From: Linyphia triangularis
Lineage: Eukaryota > Arthropoda > Arachnida > Araneae > Linyphiidae
Assembly (NCBI GenBank): GCA_963978545.1
Contig: OZ021726.1
Span: 56,842,959-56,906,958, forward strand
Length of the DNA: 64,000 nucleotides
Direction: 5' to 3'
In this document: positions 27,743-42,088 of the stretch, piece after piece
Layout: each line of letters starts with the position of its first letter
Position numbering within the stretch: the first letter of the stretch is position 1
The notes under the pieces: model-generated
Told to the model about the DNA's origin: nothing
The model's database searches: none
What the model saw: only the letters and a program-made list of their open reading frames with translations
Program-made: the position numbers and the translations under genes

Positions 27743-28608
27743 CACCGGGAATAAAAGAAATACACATATATTTATGAAATGTGTTTATGATAGTATATAG
27801 CTTTTCGTCATCAACGAGACAATACCACTTGTATATTACTAAAAAGAATCCTAACGATGGCTATATCCTCTGTTCTAAAGTGCAGAATATTAGTGTTTGC
27901 ATCATAGTAATTTGTTGACGATTTACTTCAGATCTAGTATATAATAAAATATGTATTCTTTTTTTCTTAAGAGGGGGGGGGGGGAGTCTACTACTTCTTC
28001 TTGACCAGGGAATCAATCCAACCAACCTATTGATAACAGTGCTCCAGTAACAGTGGAGATTGGTATAAACAAACTTACTTTCACATTCATATATAACATT
28101 CGATGTGTAGACATTCATGAAAATGAATTGAACAGCCAAAATCTGAATATTTTTAAATCTTAAAAGTGATAGAGTAAAATTACGAGCTCAACAAAATTAT
28201 CGGAGAGATGATTGTCATTTAATTCATTTTTTATACATACAGATAATTTAATTGTAACCAACTTTTTCTTATTATTATTTCTGAGTCTTATTATATGATC
28301 CGATATTGAAACCTTTACATTTTTATTTTATTAGTTTAAAATTTATTTTTTCAGAAAGAACATTTCTACAGTCATTTTTTACCGTGCATATAAAGTATTG
28401 AAAAAAATGAATATAAAATAATTAACAACAATGCTTAGTCAAGCAATAAGCAAAATTATATTAATTTATAAAATACTTCGATTTAAAAAGTTATTAATGA
28501 TACCTTTTATTTTTCTTTAAATATCAATACTGTGCGAGGTAGGCTTTGATTGGATAATTGAAATATTTTCCTAACTAAATTCAGCAAAATTGAGTCAATT
28601 ATCGACGG
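27743..28608. other. Gene-less AT-rich stretch
   Basis: Contains a G-run near 27973-27984. No gene or bounded repeat was recognised. Confidence 0.55.
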
Positions 28609-28616
28609 ATCTTTTG

Positions 28617-29262
28617 TAGGCTTGTGCGATGTATCGATACATCGTCCAAAACCGGTGTGAAATCAACATCGTCAAACCGGTTTCCCCCAAACCGATACAT
28701 CACGATCTTTTCTTACAAGAGCGCGTACTTGCCTAGCACTTCAAGGACGAAGAACAGTTGATGCCAAGATTCATGCGCGGTGTTTCTAAAATACTATAGA
28801 AACGTATTGAAACCGTCGACACCGCGCCGTTTGAGATACGATACTGCACCACATCGCAGTTAATCCTCCCTGCATATGCGCAGTGTATCCAAGACTATAT
28901 AGAAACGTATTGTATTCCGCGCCGTTTGAGACGATTTCTATTTGCTTTTGCTGGGGCGGTACTTCATCCGCATCGTGATAATCGCATCCACCTTGGTATG
29001 TGCGATGTTTCCATTTTAGGTCTCGCGTTTATTTCCTATTTCGTTTTTACAGCTGTGGTGGTTTTCAGGCGCCAGAAGTCTAGTAATATTGGAGATTCGA
29101 GGAAAGAAGTATTCCTCTTATTGCTTGAACATTTTTTTGTTGTTCTCTCAACTCTTGAAAAACGTTTTGATTTTTATTTAATTTGTCATCAGATATAAGA
29201 CCTTGATATTTTATTTTTGGAATTCAATTGAGTATTTCCTAAACTTTTTTTTTTTTCATTTG

Positions 29263-29296
<34 letters not shown>

Positions 29297-30094
29297 CTTT
29301 TTTTCTCTAACTTGGAAGACATAAAATATAGCATTTTTGTATTTTTAAATCTTTTACATTAGGATTACTTCGGGATTTTTTATACCTAACATTTTTACCC
29401 TTGTGAGGATTGTGGGGGGTAATTGCTGTCTAGTTCTTATCTAGTTCAGATAATCAAGTTATTTATTACTATGATGATTTGTTATATCTGCCAAAGTCAA
29501 TATGAACTAATTACTCAATCCAACATTAAAATGCTGAAATGCAGATTTTTTTGGCACAAAATAAAGATCATTAGAATTTTAAATGATATGCATTAATTTT
29601 AGTTTTATTGTTTAATAGTTATATAGTATATAGTAAGTAATAAAATATTCATTATAGAGTATGTTTTTGATTTAATAATTAAGAATATCCAATAACTAAA
29701 GTAACATGTGCACCGCCAGGAAGTGCACTTGTCCTCTCCCCATCCCCCTCCTTCCTTGGATAATAACAAAGTAAAATTTCATTAAGATACAGAAATTGAA
29801 AAATCCGGATTAAACCAAAAAAATACAAAATAACCGGCTTATACCCCTTTGGGTGCTTTATGTATCCTCCTATCCTCCTATTCGGTCGCTGCTCATGTTA
29901 TTTAAAATAAACTTTTATACATGAATTCAATAAAATGCTACAAAGCTAAGTAAGCATAACTTTCGGCTGCATAGCGTGTTATGAAAACGCTGTTTTATAG
30001 TATTTTGTTTTTTTAAAAAAATATATAGTTAACATCGGGATGTTCGATTCCCGATATATCGTGATGCAGAAATGTTAACATCGCCCCAGCCATA
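28617..30094. mobile_element. hAT-like element (TAGGCTTGTGCGAT ends)
   Basis: The left end TAGGCTTGTGCGATGTATCG and right end, reverse complemented TATGGCTGGGGCGATGTTAAC, are related with one gap and resemble the hAT ends that read TAGGGNTGGGCGATAYATCG. The flanking ATCTTTTG is identical (28609-28616 and 30095-30102). Internally, a block with CTATATAGAAACGTATTG and CGCGCCGTTTGAGA is duplicated (near 28795-28835 and 28895-28930). A 90-residue ORF at 28926-29198 shows no known domain. Confidence 0.87.
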
Positions 30095-30102
30095 ATCTTT
30101 TG

Positions 30103-30985
30103 TCCTATTCTCTCAATTTTAAAACGTTAAGTGGTAAAAATATTAATCCACTCAATCACGGTATCCAGATATCAATTTATTTAACTTTTCTTGATATTTC
30201 ACTGACTCTGAACAGTAACTGTTTCAGAATAAAAACTTCCACTGATTCTGAACAAAAACATTTCTAAATATACGTAAAAGAAGGTGCATGATACATAACC
30301 ATGCGGCTATTAGTTACTGAATTTTATTTCATGCTAATTGTTTACAAATCTTGACTAGAAATATTCATTTTATTTCTCTTCAAGTTTACTTGCATAGATA
30401 TGAATTGTGGCTTTTATATAAAAATAAACTAGCTTAAAAGTATCAAATTTGGTTTATAAGCAGTGTTATTACAGCTGCCCAAAAGTATCAATGAGAACGT
30501 GAGGACAACGCAGGGGCAGTTTAGAGGAGAGGGGGGTGCCCCATAAGAAGTGTCATCTAAATTATTTTAAATGGTAGTTCCACCGAGTTACAATGTAAAA
30601 AAAATTAAATTTCATTAATATTTTTAAGATAATTTTTTTACTTAATATCAAGATCGATAGAAATCAGCAAACAAAATTTATCTTTTTCTGACTTTTTTTA
30701 TGCCTCCATTAATATAGATTTTTAAGTCGTCTGACCAAGCTTCTATTTTCCTTTAAGGGCGCTTACTACTAAAAACAGTTTTCGATTTTGCTTTGAGCTG
30801 ATTTCGGTGGCAACGCAGGGGGAGGGTCCATATTCTCTGGGTAGTGATACTTGATTGGACAGCAGTGGATGATAGACAATGTCAGAAAAAGGGGAGCCTA
30901 GTGAAGAGATACTCCTCATATGACCCCAGAGGTCACACTGTCAAGAAGTTAATCACTTTCTTTAGCCCGAGGAACCTAGTTTGTT
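30103..30985. other. Gene-less stretch
   Basis: Two short G-rich blocks beginning CAACGCAGGGG lie near 30507 and 30812 in the same orientation. No gene was recognised. Confidence 0.5.
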
Positions 30986-32222
30986 GAGGCTGTAGCCAGC
31001 CAAAGTTTGTAGGACGGGCAAAAAATTTCCCAGGAGGGGCAGAAATATAAATTATTTAATTGGTTTTCAATTAATTTTTACAATTGAAATTTTTACAATT
31101 ATATCAATTACTACAAATTTATACAATTTTTACAATTCGTAAAAGAGTATTTATCAGAGAACTTTATGAAGTATATATACAAAAAAATATTTAAAAAAAG
31201 AAACATTGTTAATGTATTTTTGATGTAATGTTATTTTTATTAATTCTTTTAAAGACCAGAAATTTTTTTGATAAAAACAAAACTTTCAATTTAAAATTTT
31301 TTAAAGTATATTTAATACAATTCTATTCCTTTATAATATTCTATGCTTGTCCATCTCTTAATTTTTCACACATTTCAACTTAAGAATATCTATTTTAAAA
31401 ATAATTTCAAATATAAAAATTAGTATAAGTTACTTTTACATAAAAAGTTTTTTTAACACAGAAAGTTTTTTCGAAGTTCCGTTCTTACATTTCTATTTAA
31501 AAATATATATTGTTAAACAAATTACATTATCCTATCATTGGTCTTGTGGAACAGCTACATAACTCTTTAACAAACTTGTCATTTAAGAAATTCTTTAAGC
31601 ATTAAAAAGTTATTTACATTTTTATATAAAAACTATAATATATATATATATATATATTTTACTAATAGAATTGCATTTTCCTTTATTTTCTCCTATCATT
31701 TTCAATACTCTGAAAAATTTATCAGAAACTATTATAATATAAAAACCCTTTTTCTATTTCTTTGCATATATTATTAATTATAATATAAAATAATAGAAAT
31801 TCATTTTCCTATTCTTGGTCTTATATTAAACATTTTGAAACTTTTTAAAATACATAGCATAAAAAAATCTAAAATAAAATGATAAATGTTAGTATAATTG
31901 CAATTTCCTATCTTTACACATATTAAACAATTTCAAAACTATCTACTTCAAATGCCAAAAACACTAGATTTGCCATCCTGTCGTGGCCCATTGACATTCT
32001 TTGGGGACTATTTATGGCCGTCAAAGTGGAAAAAGTAGATTCGCAAGTTGCTGTGCTACAATCGAAGGTATCTACAGCAGCAAAAAGTTCGTTTCTATTC
32101 AATCATAGATATAAAGGTTTACAAGTAAAAACAAATGATTGGGATAAAATTTTCCAGGACGAGCGAAGATTTTTCCAGGTCGGGCAATGCCCGACCTCGC
32201 CCCCCCTCTGGCTACATGCCTG
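30986..32222. mobile_element. Probable TIR element (GTAGCCAG ends)
   Basis: The left GAGGCTGTAGCCAGCC pairs with the right end, reverse complemented CAGGCATGTAGCCAGAGG. The inner GACGGGCAAAAAATTTCCCAG pairs with the GGTCGGGCA/TTTTCCAGG region near 32150-32190. These ends resemble hAT families. No 8-bp duplication was found, so the exact left boundary is uncertain. The interior is AT-rich and non-coding. Confidence 0.5.
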
Positions 32223-33430
32223 GTTGTAGCCGATCTCGCTATCCTAATAAGTGGGCTGCGTGTATAGCTGTAATGCTACTTTTTAAAAAAATAATAATTT
32301 TGAAACTTATTTATATTTATAATTTTATTTTATTAAAAATAAATATATTTAAGAGTAGAAATAGATTTGTACTGTTAATTAAGAAAAAAAGTTTAAATAG
32401 GGGTGCCAGACGAGTTGATAAAAAAAGTTATCCATGGTACCATAAGAACTTCATTATCCTGAAACTCATTACAACGTATCAATTTCAAGAGACATTTATA
32501 TGGAATTTAATTCAATTGTGAATTCTGGATTGTAACGCAATAAAGTTATTTTTTAATAAATAAAACAAAGGTAATAGTTTTTTTTTTAAATTATGAATAG
32601 CTCAATATATAAAGATTATTTGTATTGTAATTAGGTCGTTACATGGAGAAATTATGGTAAAAATAATTGAAAATAAAAACAGCAAATAATTTCGAAAGGG
32701 AACATTTATTCTTGTTTACATTTTCAGTGATTAGAAAGTTTTGGTGTTCTTTTACATTAAACATATGGCAATATTTCCTGGAAGAAAAAAAGTAATCCTT
32801 CAAATTCCTACACTCTACAAGCACATTTTAGGACATTGTCATCTATAAAATCATTAAAAAAAATATATATACCTTAAAGGTACAATCATGTTTACTATTT
32901 CGTTATATTCATTTTGAAACAAAATTTCAATTTAATAGAGATAGAGGCAAGCTGTTGCAATACTAATAATTCACAAATTCACATACTGATTCATCAAAGT
33001 TCGTTGGAGTAATAACAAGTAATAAAAACTGTTTTTAGCACCTACATAAATTTTGTCAAATTATCCTCAATAAAATCGATAACTCTAAATCTTTATAAGG
33101 TATTTGAATATTCCTTCGGGACAGTTTTCAAACAAATTCAGTTTCAACAAATTTATTTTATTAAATTTGTTGAAACAGAAAAGAATGTTTTTAAACCCAG
33201 TTCAGCTATAATTAGTGACCAATGGGATAGTTTACAAAAAGAACATGACTTATATTTAAAAAGTGTGCAAATCAAGATGGATTTAAGTTCTCAACTAGAT
33301 TAGCATTTTAATGAATGCGAAAGAGACATTTTTTTTTGCAAAAGGTTATGTAGCTCTGATTTTTTAATATGTAATAAAGGTCTGTCCCGTAGTTTATAAA
33401 CCAAGTTTTTGCTAACCCTTGTGGTGCAGG
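32223..33430. other. Gene-less AT-rich stretch
   Basis: No gene or element was recognised. Confidence 0.6.
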
Positions 33431-33439
33431 GTGCAACAA

Positions 33440-33990
33440 AAACCAAGTCGTTTTTCAGTTTATACGTCAAAACTGTTTGCCAATGCATCTTAGAAACAAA
33501 CAGTATATTCAAAAGTTTTAGAGTATTAAATTTTCTATAACTTTTGAGCACGAAGTTTTTTTGTAGAACTATTATGTATATAGTTAAACCGCATGAAAGT
33601 CAACACTTTTTCGTAAAAATACTATTTTTTTAAGATTTGTGTCGAGTTTTTATATGTTTCCATAATGGTACGTCTTAGAGAAAAAATTTGTCAGTATAAG
33701 CTGTAGAACAATAAATTTCCTACAAGTTTTATACAACAAGTTATTTTCTAGGACTAATAACAAAAGAGCTACTCTGGTTTTTGCATTTTCCGTGGTACAC
33801 CAAAAAAAAAATACGCTTTTCAGTTTATAGATCATAACTCTTATCCTAAACACAAATATTAAATTTAAAACTTGTAGAGTATTAAATTTGCTATAATTTT
33901 TATACATAATTGGTTTTTGTAAAACTATTATGTAAAGAGTTAAGTAGCATCAAAATAAAAACTTTTTCGTTGATTTTACTTTCGAACTTT
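33440..33990. repeat. Degenerate direct repeat, about 363-bp offset
   Basis: Blocks at about 33450-33625 and 33813-33985 share TTTTCAGTTTATA, TAGAGTATTAAATTTKCTATAA, TTTTTGTARAACTATTATGTA, GAGTTAA-like and ACTTTTTCGT motifs in order. The two minus-strand ORFs over them share the phrase KFNTL, which reflects the repeat and not a protein family. Confidence 0.75.
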
Positions 33991-34190
33991 ATAACTAGAA
34001 AAGAAATTTATACAATGTAGAAATAAGTACGAAATTTTTTAGAAAAACAGAGGGTAAGTAAAACTCTAAAGAAGTTTTTTTTTTTTTTTTTAAAAAAGCG
34101 CACTGTCTTCACATAACTGAAGTTATCTATTAATAAGGGTAAAATAATACCAAAAACCATCAGTGACACATACAAAACTAGGGGTGTGGA

Positions 34191-34264
34191 ACATCGCACA
34201 ACTTTCAATTACACTATAATACTGCAGTATTATATTCAGTATGTAATTGAAAGTTGTGCGATGT
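34191..34264. repeat. Perfect-armed palindrome, 23-bp arms
   Basis: Arms at 34191-34213 and 34242-34264 are perfect reverse complements (ACATCGCACAACTTTC... against ...GAAAGTTGTGCGATGT). The 28-base centre contains another perfect 18-bp palindrome, ATAATACTGCAGTATTAT (34215-34232). It could fold into a hairpin or cruciform. No TIR element boundary or ORF was seen around it. Confidence 0.95.
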
Positions 34265-34309
34265 ATACTTTCAAACCCTATGCATATACATATGGGTGAT
34301 TGAATCTTA

Positions 34310-35570
34310 GTAATCCGCTTCTGAATCTTAACAAAAATATTTCATCGTTTTTTGTTTTTTTTTTGGGGGGGGGGGGAAGTTAGGGGATTTATAATTAAAA
34401 AATTAACTTTGAAACAATCTAGTCATGTGACGCATGTTTATAGAATAGTTTTTGATGCTGAATCGAATGAAAAGAAGGCAAGACGCTATTACCAATCAAG
34501 AAAAAGTTAGTTCTTATAAACGAAACAACATGTAAAAAGCGAGAAAAGGTAAAATTAGGCAAAGAAATAAAAAATTATTTAGCAGAGAAGTGTGTTTTTG
34601 AAGTGGGGGGAGGGGGGGGGGGAGGGGAGAGGGAAGGGAATGACGAGTAAGTGTGGAGTATTTTTTGATGAAATTGACGATTTTTTTACTCGAATAAAAA
34701 AAAGGGGGGAAAAAAAAGACGATATAACTATCCTCCATAACAGTTATAGTCCATTTGTCCACTTTATAGACGAAAATACATGTAATATAAAAGTTCATGT
34801 AATGAACCAAAACTGAGTGGAAAAAATTAAAAAACAACCAAAATTTAATCGAAAAAGTACCAGTTAGCAATAAAATAAGTAAATAGTTATGAATAATTGA
34901 AATAGTAAGTTAGCAAAAACATTAGTGATAAAAAATAAGTAATGAAATAAAGTAGTTTTTACACAAGTAGTTTAGTTTATAAAAATGACTATGACTTTGT
35001 AAAATAGTCTACAATACACAAGTCTAATAGGCCTAGATTATACTAAAATTAATTTTCAGTTTAAAAAAAACCCGCCACCCCCTCAAAAAACGTCTTTCTA
35101 TGCTATATAATTTCTTTATTCTCATGACAAAACGTTTTTGCCACTACCAAGTTTCATGAACGGACCAATTTTTTTACTTCTTTATGTCGTATTTTACCTT
35201 TCCTCACTTTTTACATGTGCTTTCGTTTATGTACTGTAACTTCTTCTAGATTGTTTAACGACTTGCGTTTTTTTTTTCATTCGATTTAGCATAAAAAAAT
35301 ACGCTAAAATCATAAGGCCAAATGCTTAGATAGTTCCAAAATTAGTTTTTCAGTTTTAAAAATCCCCTAATCCCCCACCCTCCCCCCAAAATAAACACCC
35401 TTCTTTGCTAGATATTTTTATACTCTTTTGATTCTTCATTTTCATGATAAATTAAATGTTTTTACCAAGTCTCGAGATAAATTAAATGTTTTTGTGTCAA
35501 GTTTCGTGAACGGAGCAATTTTTTGTTTTTTGTATCCTATTTTACTTGTACTATATTCGAACATTTTCCT
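34310..35570. repeat. Tandem and inverted repeat block, about 290-bp unit
   Basis: The reverse complement of 34310-34630 aligns with 35070-35400 (TTACCTTTYCTC, CTTTTTACATG, TTTCATTCGATTYAGCAT, AAATCCCCTAA then C-runs). Within the right side a second forward copy begins near 35340, about 290 bp after the first. The ORFs here are Pro/Phe-rich artefacts of C-runs and T-runs. Confidence 0.75.
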
Positions 35571-37393
35571 AATTTAGGAGTTTTCCAAAAAAATAATAAT
35601 AATAATAATAATAATCGAAAACCGCAAACTTAAACTGTCCTTATATCAAATATATTCTCATTCCCTCTAAAATATTCAATCTTGGAAAATGAACTAACGT
35701 TTTCATGAAATACAAGTTTCAATATGCAATCAGCCACCTTTTACCACTGAGCTAAGAATATCTTTAGCTCAGTGCCTTTTACTGCACCACGCCAGAACAC
35801 GGAATCTCACCCCATTCCATTTCCTAGAAAAGGGAAGCGATCCCCTCCACTTCTCTCCTATCCACTCCACAAAGTAAAAAAAAAAGCAAAAAAAAGCCAG
35901 CTCTTCTCCGACAATTAAGGTGGAGCTTCTAGGAGGCGTGGTTTTCACATTTTTGTCTTATAGTTAGCTTCAAAGTTTGTCTAAAATTGACAGTTTGAAA
36001 AATAAAATTGAAGTTTTGAAACTTGAACTGAACAGATAATAGTTCAATATTTATTTTTCAGTCGTCAGTTTTTAAATATCTCTATTCCTTTTCCTGTAAA
36101 ATGAAGTTAAAGTAAAAAGGATTATATTTTTTCTATTTAAAAAAAATTTAACAAAATTTATGACAAAACTAAAAAGATTCAAAGAATCCTCAGAGATATA
36201 TCTATCCAACAGAACAAACCCTGCAGAAGTATTCTCAAAACTTCTTTAGCAAAATTCAAGCATTTGTTGCATATTTTCCCATTGCCTTAGCATTAGAGGG
36301 GATATTCAAGATGGACGGTATAGAGGAGCCTTAACCATGGAAGGAACGGGTTTGAGAGGGGACTATTAGTAGACCGCGATTGTGACGGCTGGCCAACGAA
36401 TCGTTACCTCTTGTGTGATTTTCAAGTTAAGAAATCTTCAATATCGGCACTTTTCTTATTTGTGAGTAAGAGATGGGACCAAAGAGTAAAAAATTTTTCA
36501 TTGCAATTTGCATTCTACAGGTCTACTTTTTGATCAAAGGCCAATTAATTATAAAGGTTTAATATCGGGGTGCCATCGGACCCCCTAAACTTTACTCTAT
36601 GTACAAAAAATCATACACTAAAATAAACTTAAAAAAATCCTAATCGTAATTGGAAAATAAAATGCCTAATAAATTATTACCCATGTGGCCCCTTCTTTGG
36701 ACAAACTTGAATTTGAAACTTAAGGACACTGACAAAGCCATAAAACTTGAGGGATTATACCATTCCCTCCCTTTCACATGACATTTCGCCTTTCCTTATG
36801 TTGATATCAAATTACTGAAATATCTCTACTCTGGGGTGGGATCGAGTGGAATAGTTAATTCTGATTTGGAGTTTGCGATGTCTAGTCCTAGATTGTTTGT
36901 GTGTTCAATTGGTGTGACAGTGCAAAGTAATTGACAGCAATATATAATCATGGTAAGATTATTTTAATTTTACTCTTTATTTTACAAAATGTAATATTTC
37001 ATTAACAATTTATTTTTTGTTTAGGGTTTTTCTTTTTTTTTTTCGAAAAAGTTTTGATTGTTTCATTTTTGTTCAAATGGTGAAAAGTTGTGATTTATAC
37101 TGTACACTGATATTTGGTATTGTATACAATTATCAATGTAACACTCAATTCAATACCATCAATATTTCAATAGATTGTAATAAAATATTTAATTCTTATA
37201 AAAATAAACTGATTTTACTGGAATAAGCCATTGTATCAGCACCTTTTCATAGGCAAAATCATAAAATACCTTTGACAATGTCAAACAAAAATACTTTAAA
37301 AAATTTTAAATATATAATTTAACCTTAACAGTTTAAAGTGAGGTCCATGTAGTTTTTAACTTCTTTTCAAAATATTGAGAATCATAGCCAAAA
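35571..37393. other. Gene-less stretch
   Basis: Contains an (AAT)n run near 35592-35614 and a short palindrome CTGAGCTAA/TTAGCTCAG near 35746-35771. A context ATG followed by a donor-like GTAAGA (36951-36959) was noted but no exon could be supported. Confidence 0.5.
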
Positions 37394-37861
37394 ACGTTTT
37401 TACTTTCAATTACCCATTTGTTTATATAGGGTAATGAAAGTATGGCATTTGGTCATTAAAAAATATGGATTTTTTTTTTTTTATTGTATTTCTCCACGTT
37501 TTGGAACATTCTAATTTCAAAAAAGTGGTCGAGATAAAATGTCTGTGTGTACGTGGTCAGCATAACTCCCGAACAAATTGACCCACGATGTTCAAATTTG
37601 GTGTGCGTGTTAGTGGTGGCCGTGAGACCTACCATTAAGCTTTTTGTCAAAATCGCGCTTACACATAAGGTTGAAATCATGAAAAAAATCATGTTATTCA
37701 GCATTTGCTAAAAAAAAAAATTCTGTGCTAATACCTCTAAGGGTATTTTACCGTCCCCACCTCCAAATTCCTGTAGACATGTGATAAAAGCGCAAAAAGT
37801 TGAAAAACGTGAGTCTTTAACTCAGAGGTCCCTGCCCTTGAGCATCGTCCATCAACGATTG
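37394..37861 (+). repeat. Solo arm of the composite inverted-repeat family
   Basis: It aligns with 25873-26163 over about 290 bp with matching spacing (ATTGACCCACGATGTTCAAA at the start and GTCCATCAACGATTG at the end). Upstream it shares TTTCAATTACC...GGGTAATGAAAGTAT and GCATTTGGT with the outer part of the inverted arm at 27343-27742. Confidence 0.8.
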
Positions 37862-38410
37862 ATTTTTTTCTGTTTCAAGCGCAAGAAAAGACAATGTTAT
37901 GCCTATTGAATACCATTGCCAATTTCGCCGTTTTGGCATGTTTATTTTAATTTTTTTAAGGCGTGCATTAAATGATTATGATGTTGAATATATTGGTAAA
38001 TTGACTAATATTAAAAAAGTGGAATTTCAAGGGTTGCTTAACTTTTTACACTTCCCTTGATCTGCATGAGATATTTTTAGCTCTTAAATATTTTTATCTA
38101 ATAAAAAATAATAAATATTTATAATTTAATATTTCATTACATTTTAGAGATGATTTGTTATATGGGGAACAAATGAAAGATGGGGTCAAACCCACTTTTT
38201 TTTTTTTTAATTTTTCATTTAACCCCGGTAGTATCATACTTATTGAAGATCCTCCACCAAGTTGGCACACAATTCCTGCTACTGTAAGCAATCATGGTCA
38301 CAATCGTATCCCCCCCCCCCTCCCCCTTCCTTGATTGACACCTCTAAATCCACCCCAAGACTAACGGCAAATTTGAGCATTACTAAGAGTTCATAAATCG
38401 TGAGGCCCTT
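37862..38410. other. Gene-less AT-rich stretch
   Basis: No recognisable gene. C-run near 38312. Confidence 0.55.
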
Positions 38411-39900
<1,490 letters not shown>

Positions 39901-41875
39901 GAAAGAGGAACTCTCTCAACTGTGTTTTTCTTGCTATTCCTTTAAAATTAAATCAGAACCACCGTTTCGAACATACGCTGTAAAATAACACAGTAAGTTT
40001 GCAGTTCTACCTAGTGAAAAATTGGTTGTTTACTTTAGAACTATAACAATCGGGACTTTCCCAAAAGCAAAGAGAAGATTTTTGATTTTTTTTTTTTTTT
40101 TTTAATTTAGGGCTCATCCAATTTCAAAAGCTTTTGTATATATATTATTGACAAAGAAAAACACTTATAGCAATGGAAATGTAATAAAATCAGACACTTA
40201 TCTCTCTATACTAAAAAAAAGTGAGGATTCAAAGTCAGTGAACGTTGTTTCAACGCTATTTAACAGTGCAAAAACTATCGGATTTGAAATCATTAAATTT
40301 GGCACATTTGCAGAGGAAAGTTTGGGAAATCTTTCAGGGGAAAAAAAATCAAAGACGCGAACTTTAAGTTTTAAGTTATTATATTTCAAAGCGAAAGAGG
40401 AGGGGTTTTTTTTTTTTTGGGGGGGGGGGGGTCGTGGGAGCTTCCCAAGGAAAACTAACCACTGTAGAAATCTAAATTTGTTGCAGGTAAAAATGTATAT
40501 GTTTTACTAAAACACTATCGTCGCGATTTTTTTTTAAAATTTCAATGTAATTTTGGAGTAATTAAGTTCCTTAATTTCGAAGAATTCCAACTTGTGCTAT
40601 TGATGTTTGTATTTTTATAAACAGCCGAAAATGATAAAAAAAAGGTTGATTTCTTCAAATAAATTACCAACGACATTGATCAGATTATCAGGATTCGATT
40701 TAAAAAAAATCAGAACTCGAATTGTTAAAATTGTAACAGAAATATGACTACTTTAATTTAGTTAAAACGACGTTTTCTTATTTTGCATTTTAATGTTCCC
40801 ATGTTCAAAAGAAAAAAAATGAAAGTGTAGTAAATGTAGTACTTTAGTATAATTATTATAGTAGTATGAGGGCTACGCCACTGCAAATCATGACGACTTG
40901 TGATCAAACACAAAGTTCTAACAGTAATGCTGTTAAAGATATCCTTTGATTGCAAAATTCCTCGAGTTGACAATGACGTACAATGTATCATGTATTCTTC
41001 ATTTTCTCATTCATTTTTGCAGGCGGCATTTTTAAAGTAGTAGCAGTAGTTTTCAAAAATGTGGTACATCAATGGTATTTTTTATTATTAAAAAATGTCA
41101 CAAGATATTTTATTTAATATTTTTTGTTTGATAGTAGTAAGAAATGGTTGAAAATCTAGCAACCTTAGTTTTGAGAGCTGATTTTTCAGATGGATTCGAG
41201 GTCTATTTGAATGCTATTGTTTACAAAAACTATTTGTTCGATATTTCAAGGACAATAATTCATAATTTATTGATGATTATTTATGAAATTAAATTTTTTA
41301 AAGCTAATATAAAAGTTAATTTTAGCATTCATTCCAGTTCATGTATTTAACTATGAAAATAAATTACAATTTTACGTGAGTATTTTTCTCAACGGTCTTT
41401 ATAAGTAACTGAATATCTATATCAACCATTTATTAGAAGAACAAAATTACATAATCAGTTATGTTTCATTATAAATCAAAAAGGAGCCATTACAGATAAA
41501 TTCTTGCAACTCAAAATACTCTTTATTCTAAAAGTTGTAAAGAATTTAGTAATCTTTCAACCTTTAAATTAAAGAAATTCCGTTCCATTAGGCTAGGCAG
41601 ACCGACAATCGAGCTGAGACCGTCTGTCATAATCATTGTCGCATCTGATCTATTTCAAAAATAGGGGTAAGGCTTCTTTCCCTTAGGATCGAATTGGTTA
41701 CAAAATATAGATCAGAACGTTTTTGTTTGTTTTCTAACATGAGACAATAAAAATATAAATAAAAATACTTCTTAGCATGGAATATGTTCATTGAATTAAT
41801 TGAAAATTGGGTTACTACATAAAAACGCAGCCTGGAACTGAACCTAAGTTTTGTATGCATTAAATAATTTGCTTC
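39901..41875. other. Gene-less AT-rich stretch
   Basis: Contains poly-T and poly-G runs near 40086-40104 and 40407-40432 and an isolated hAT-like terminus GGCTACGCCACTG at 40871-40883 (reverse complement CAGTGGCGTAGCC) without a partner. No gene was recognised. Confidence 0.5.
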
Positions 41876-42088
41876 CATTCAATTTCGTTTTTTCAAACGG
41901 ACACAGATGATGAAAAGGAATATCAGCAGATGAGTATTTCGAATCCATTCCATCCGAAAATTCTCATCGCATTGTTTGTACCAATAAACTCCATGCTTCT
42001 AGTAATAAAATAAAAAATATCGATGGGTTAAATTTATAGTCGGTAGTTTAATGAGTCGATCTTTATCTCACTCCCTGGCTACGCGCCT
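41876..42088. repeat. Dispersed repeat copy 2 (partner at 19641-19872)
   Basis: It has the same order of blocks as copy 1, ending CCCTGGCTACGCGCC. Reverse complemented, that resembles the common hAT terminus CAGGCGCGTAGCCAGG. Probably a truncated right end. Confidence 0.65.

Noticed and set aside
28926..29198. 90-residue ORF as a membrane protein gene
   Set aside because: It lies wholly inside the 28617-30094 hAT-like element, partly overlaps an internal duplication, and has no domain I recognise.
35746..35771. A-box-like TAGCTCAGTGG on the minus strand as a tRNA or SINE
   Set aside because: No B box at the expected distance; explained by a short palindrome.
36941..36960. ATG immediately followed by a donor-like GTAAGA as a split start codon
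   Set aside because: No promoter signal or downstream exon could be supported.
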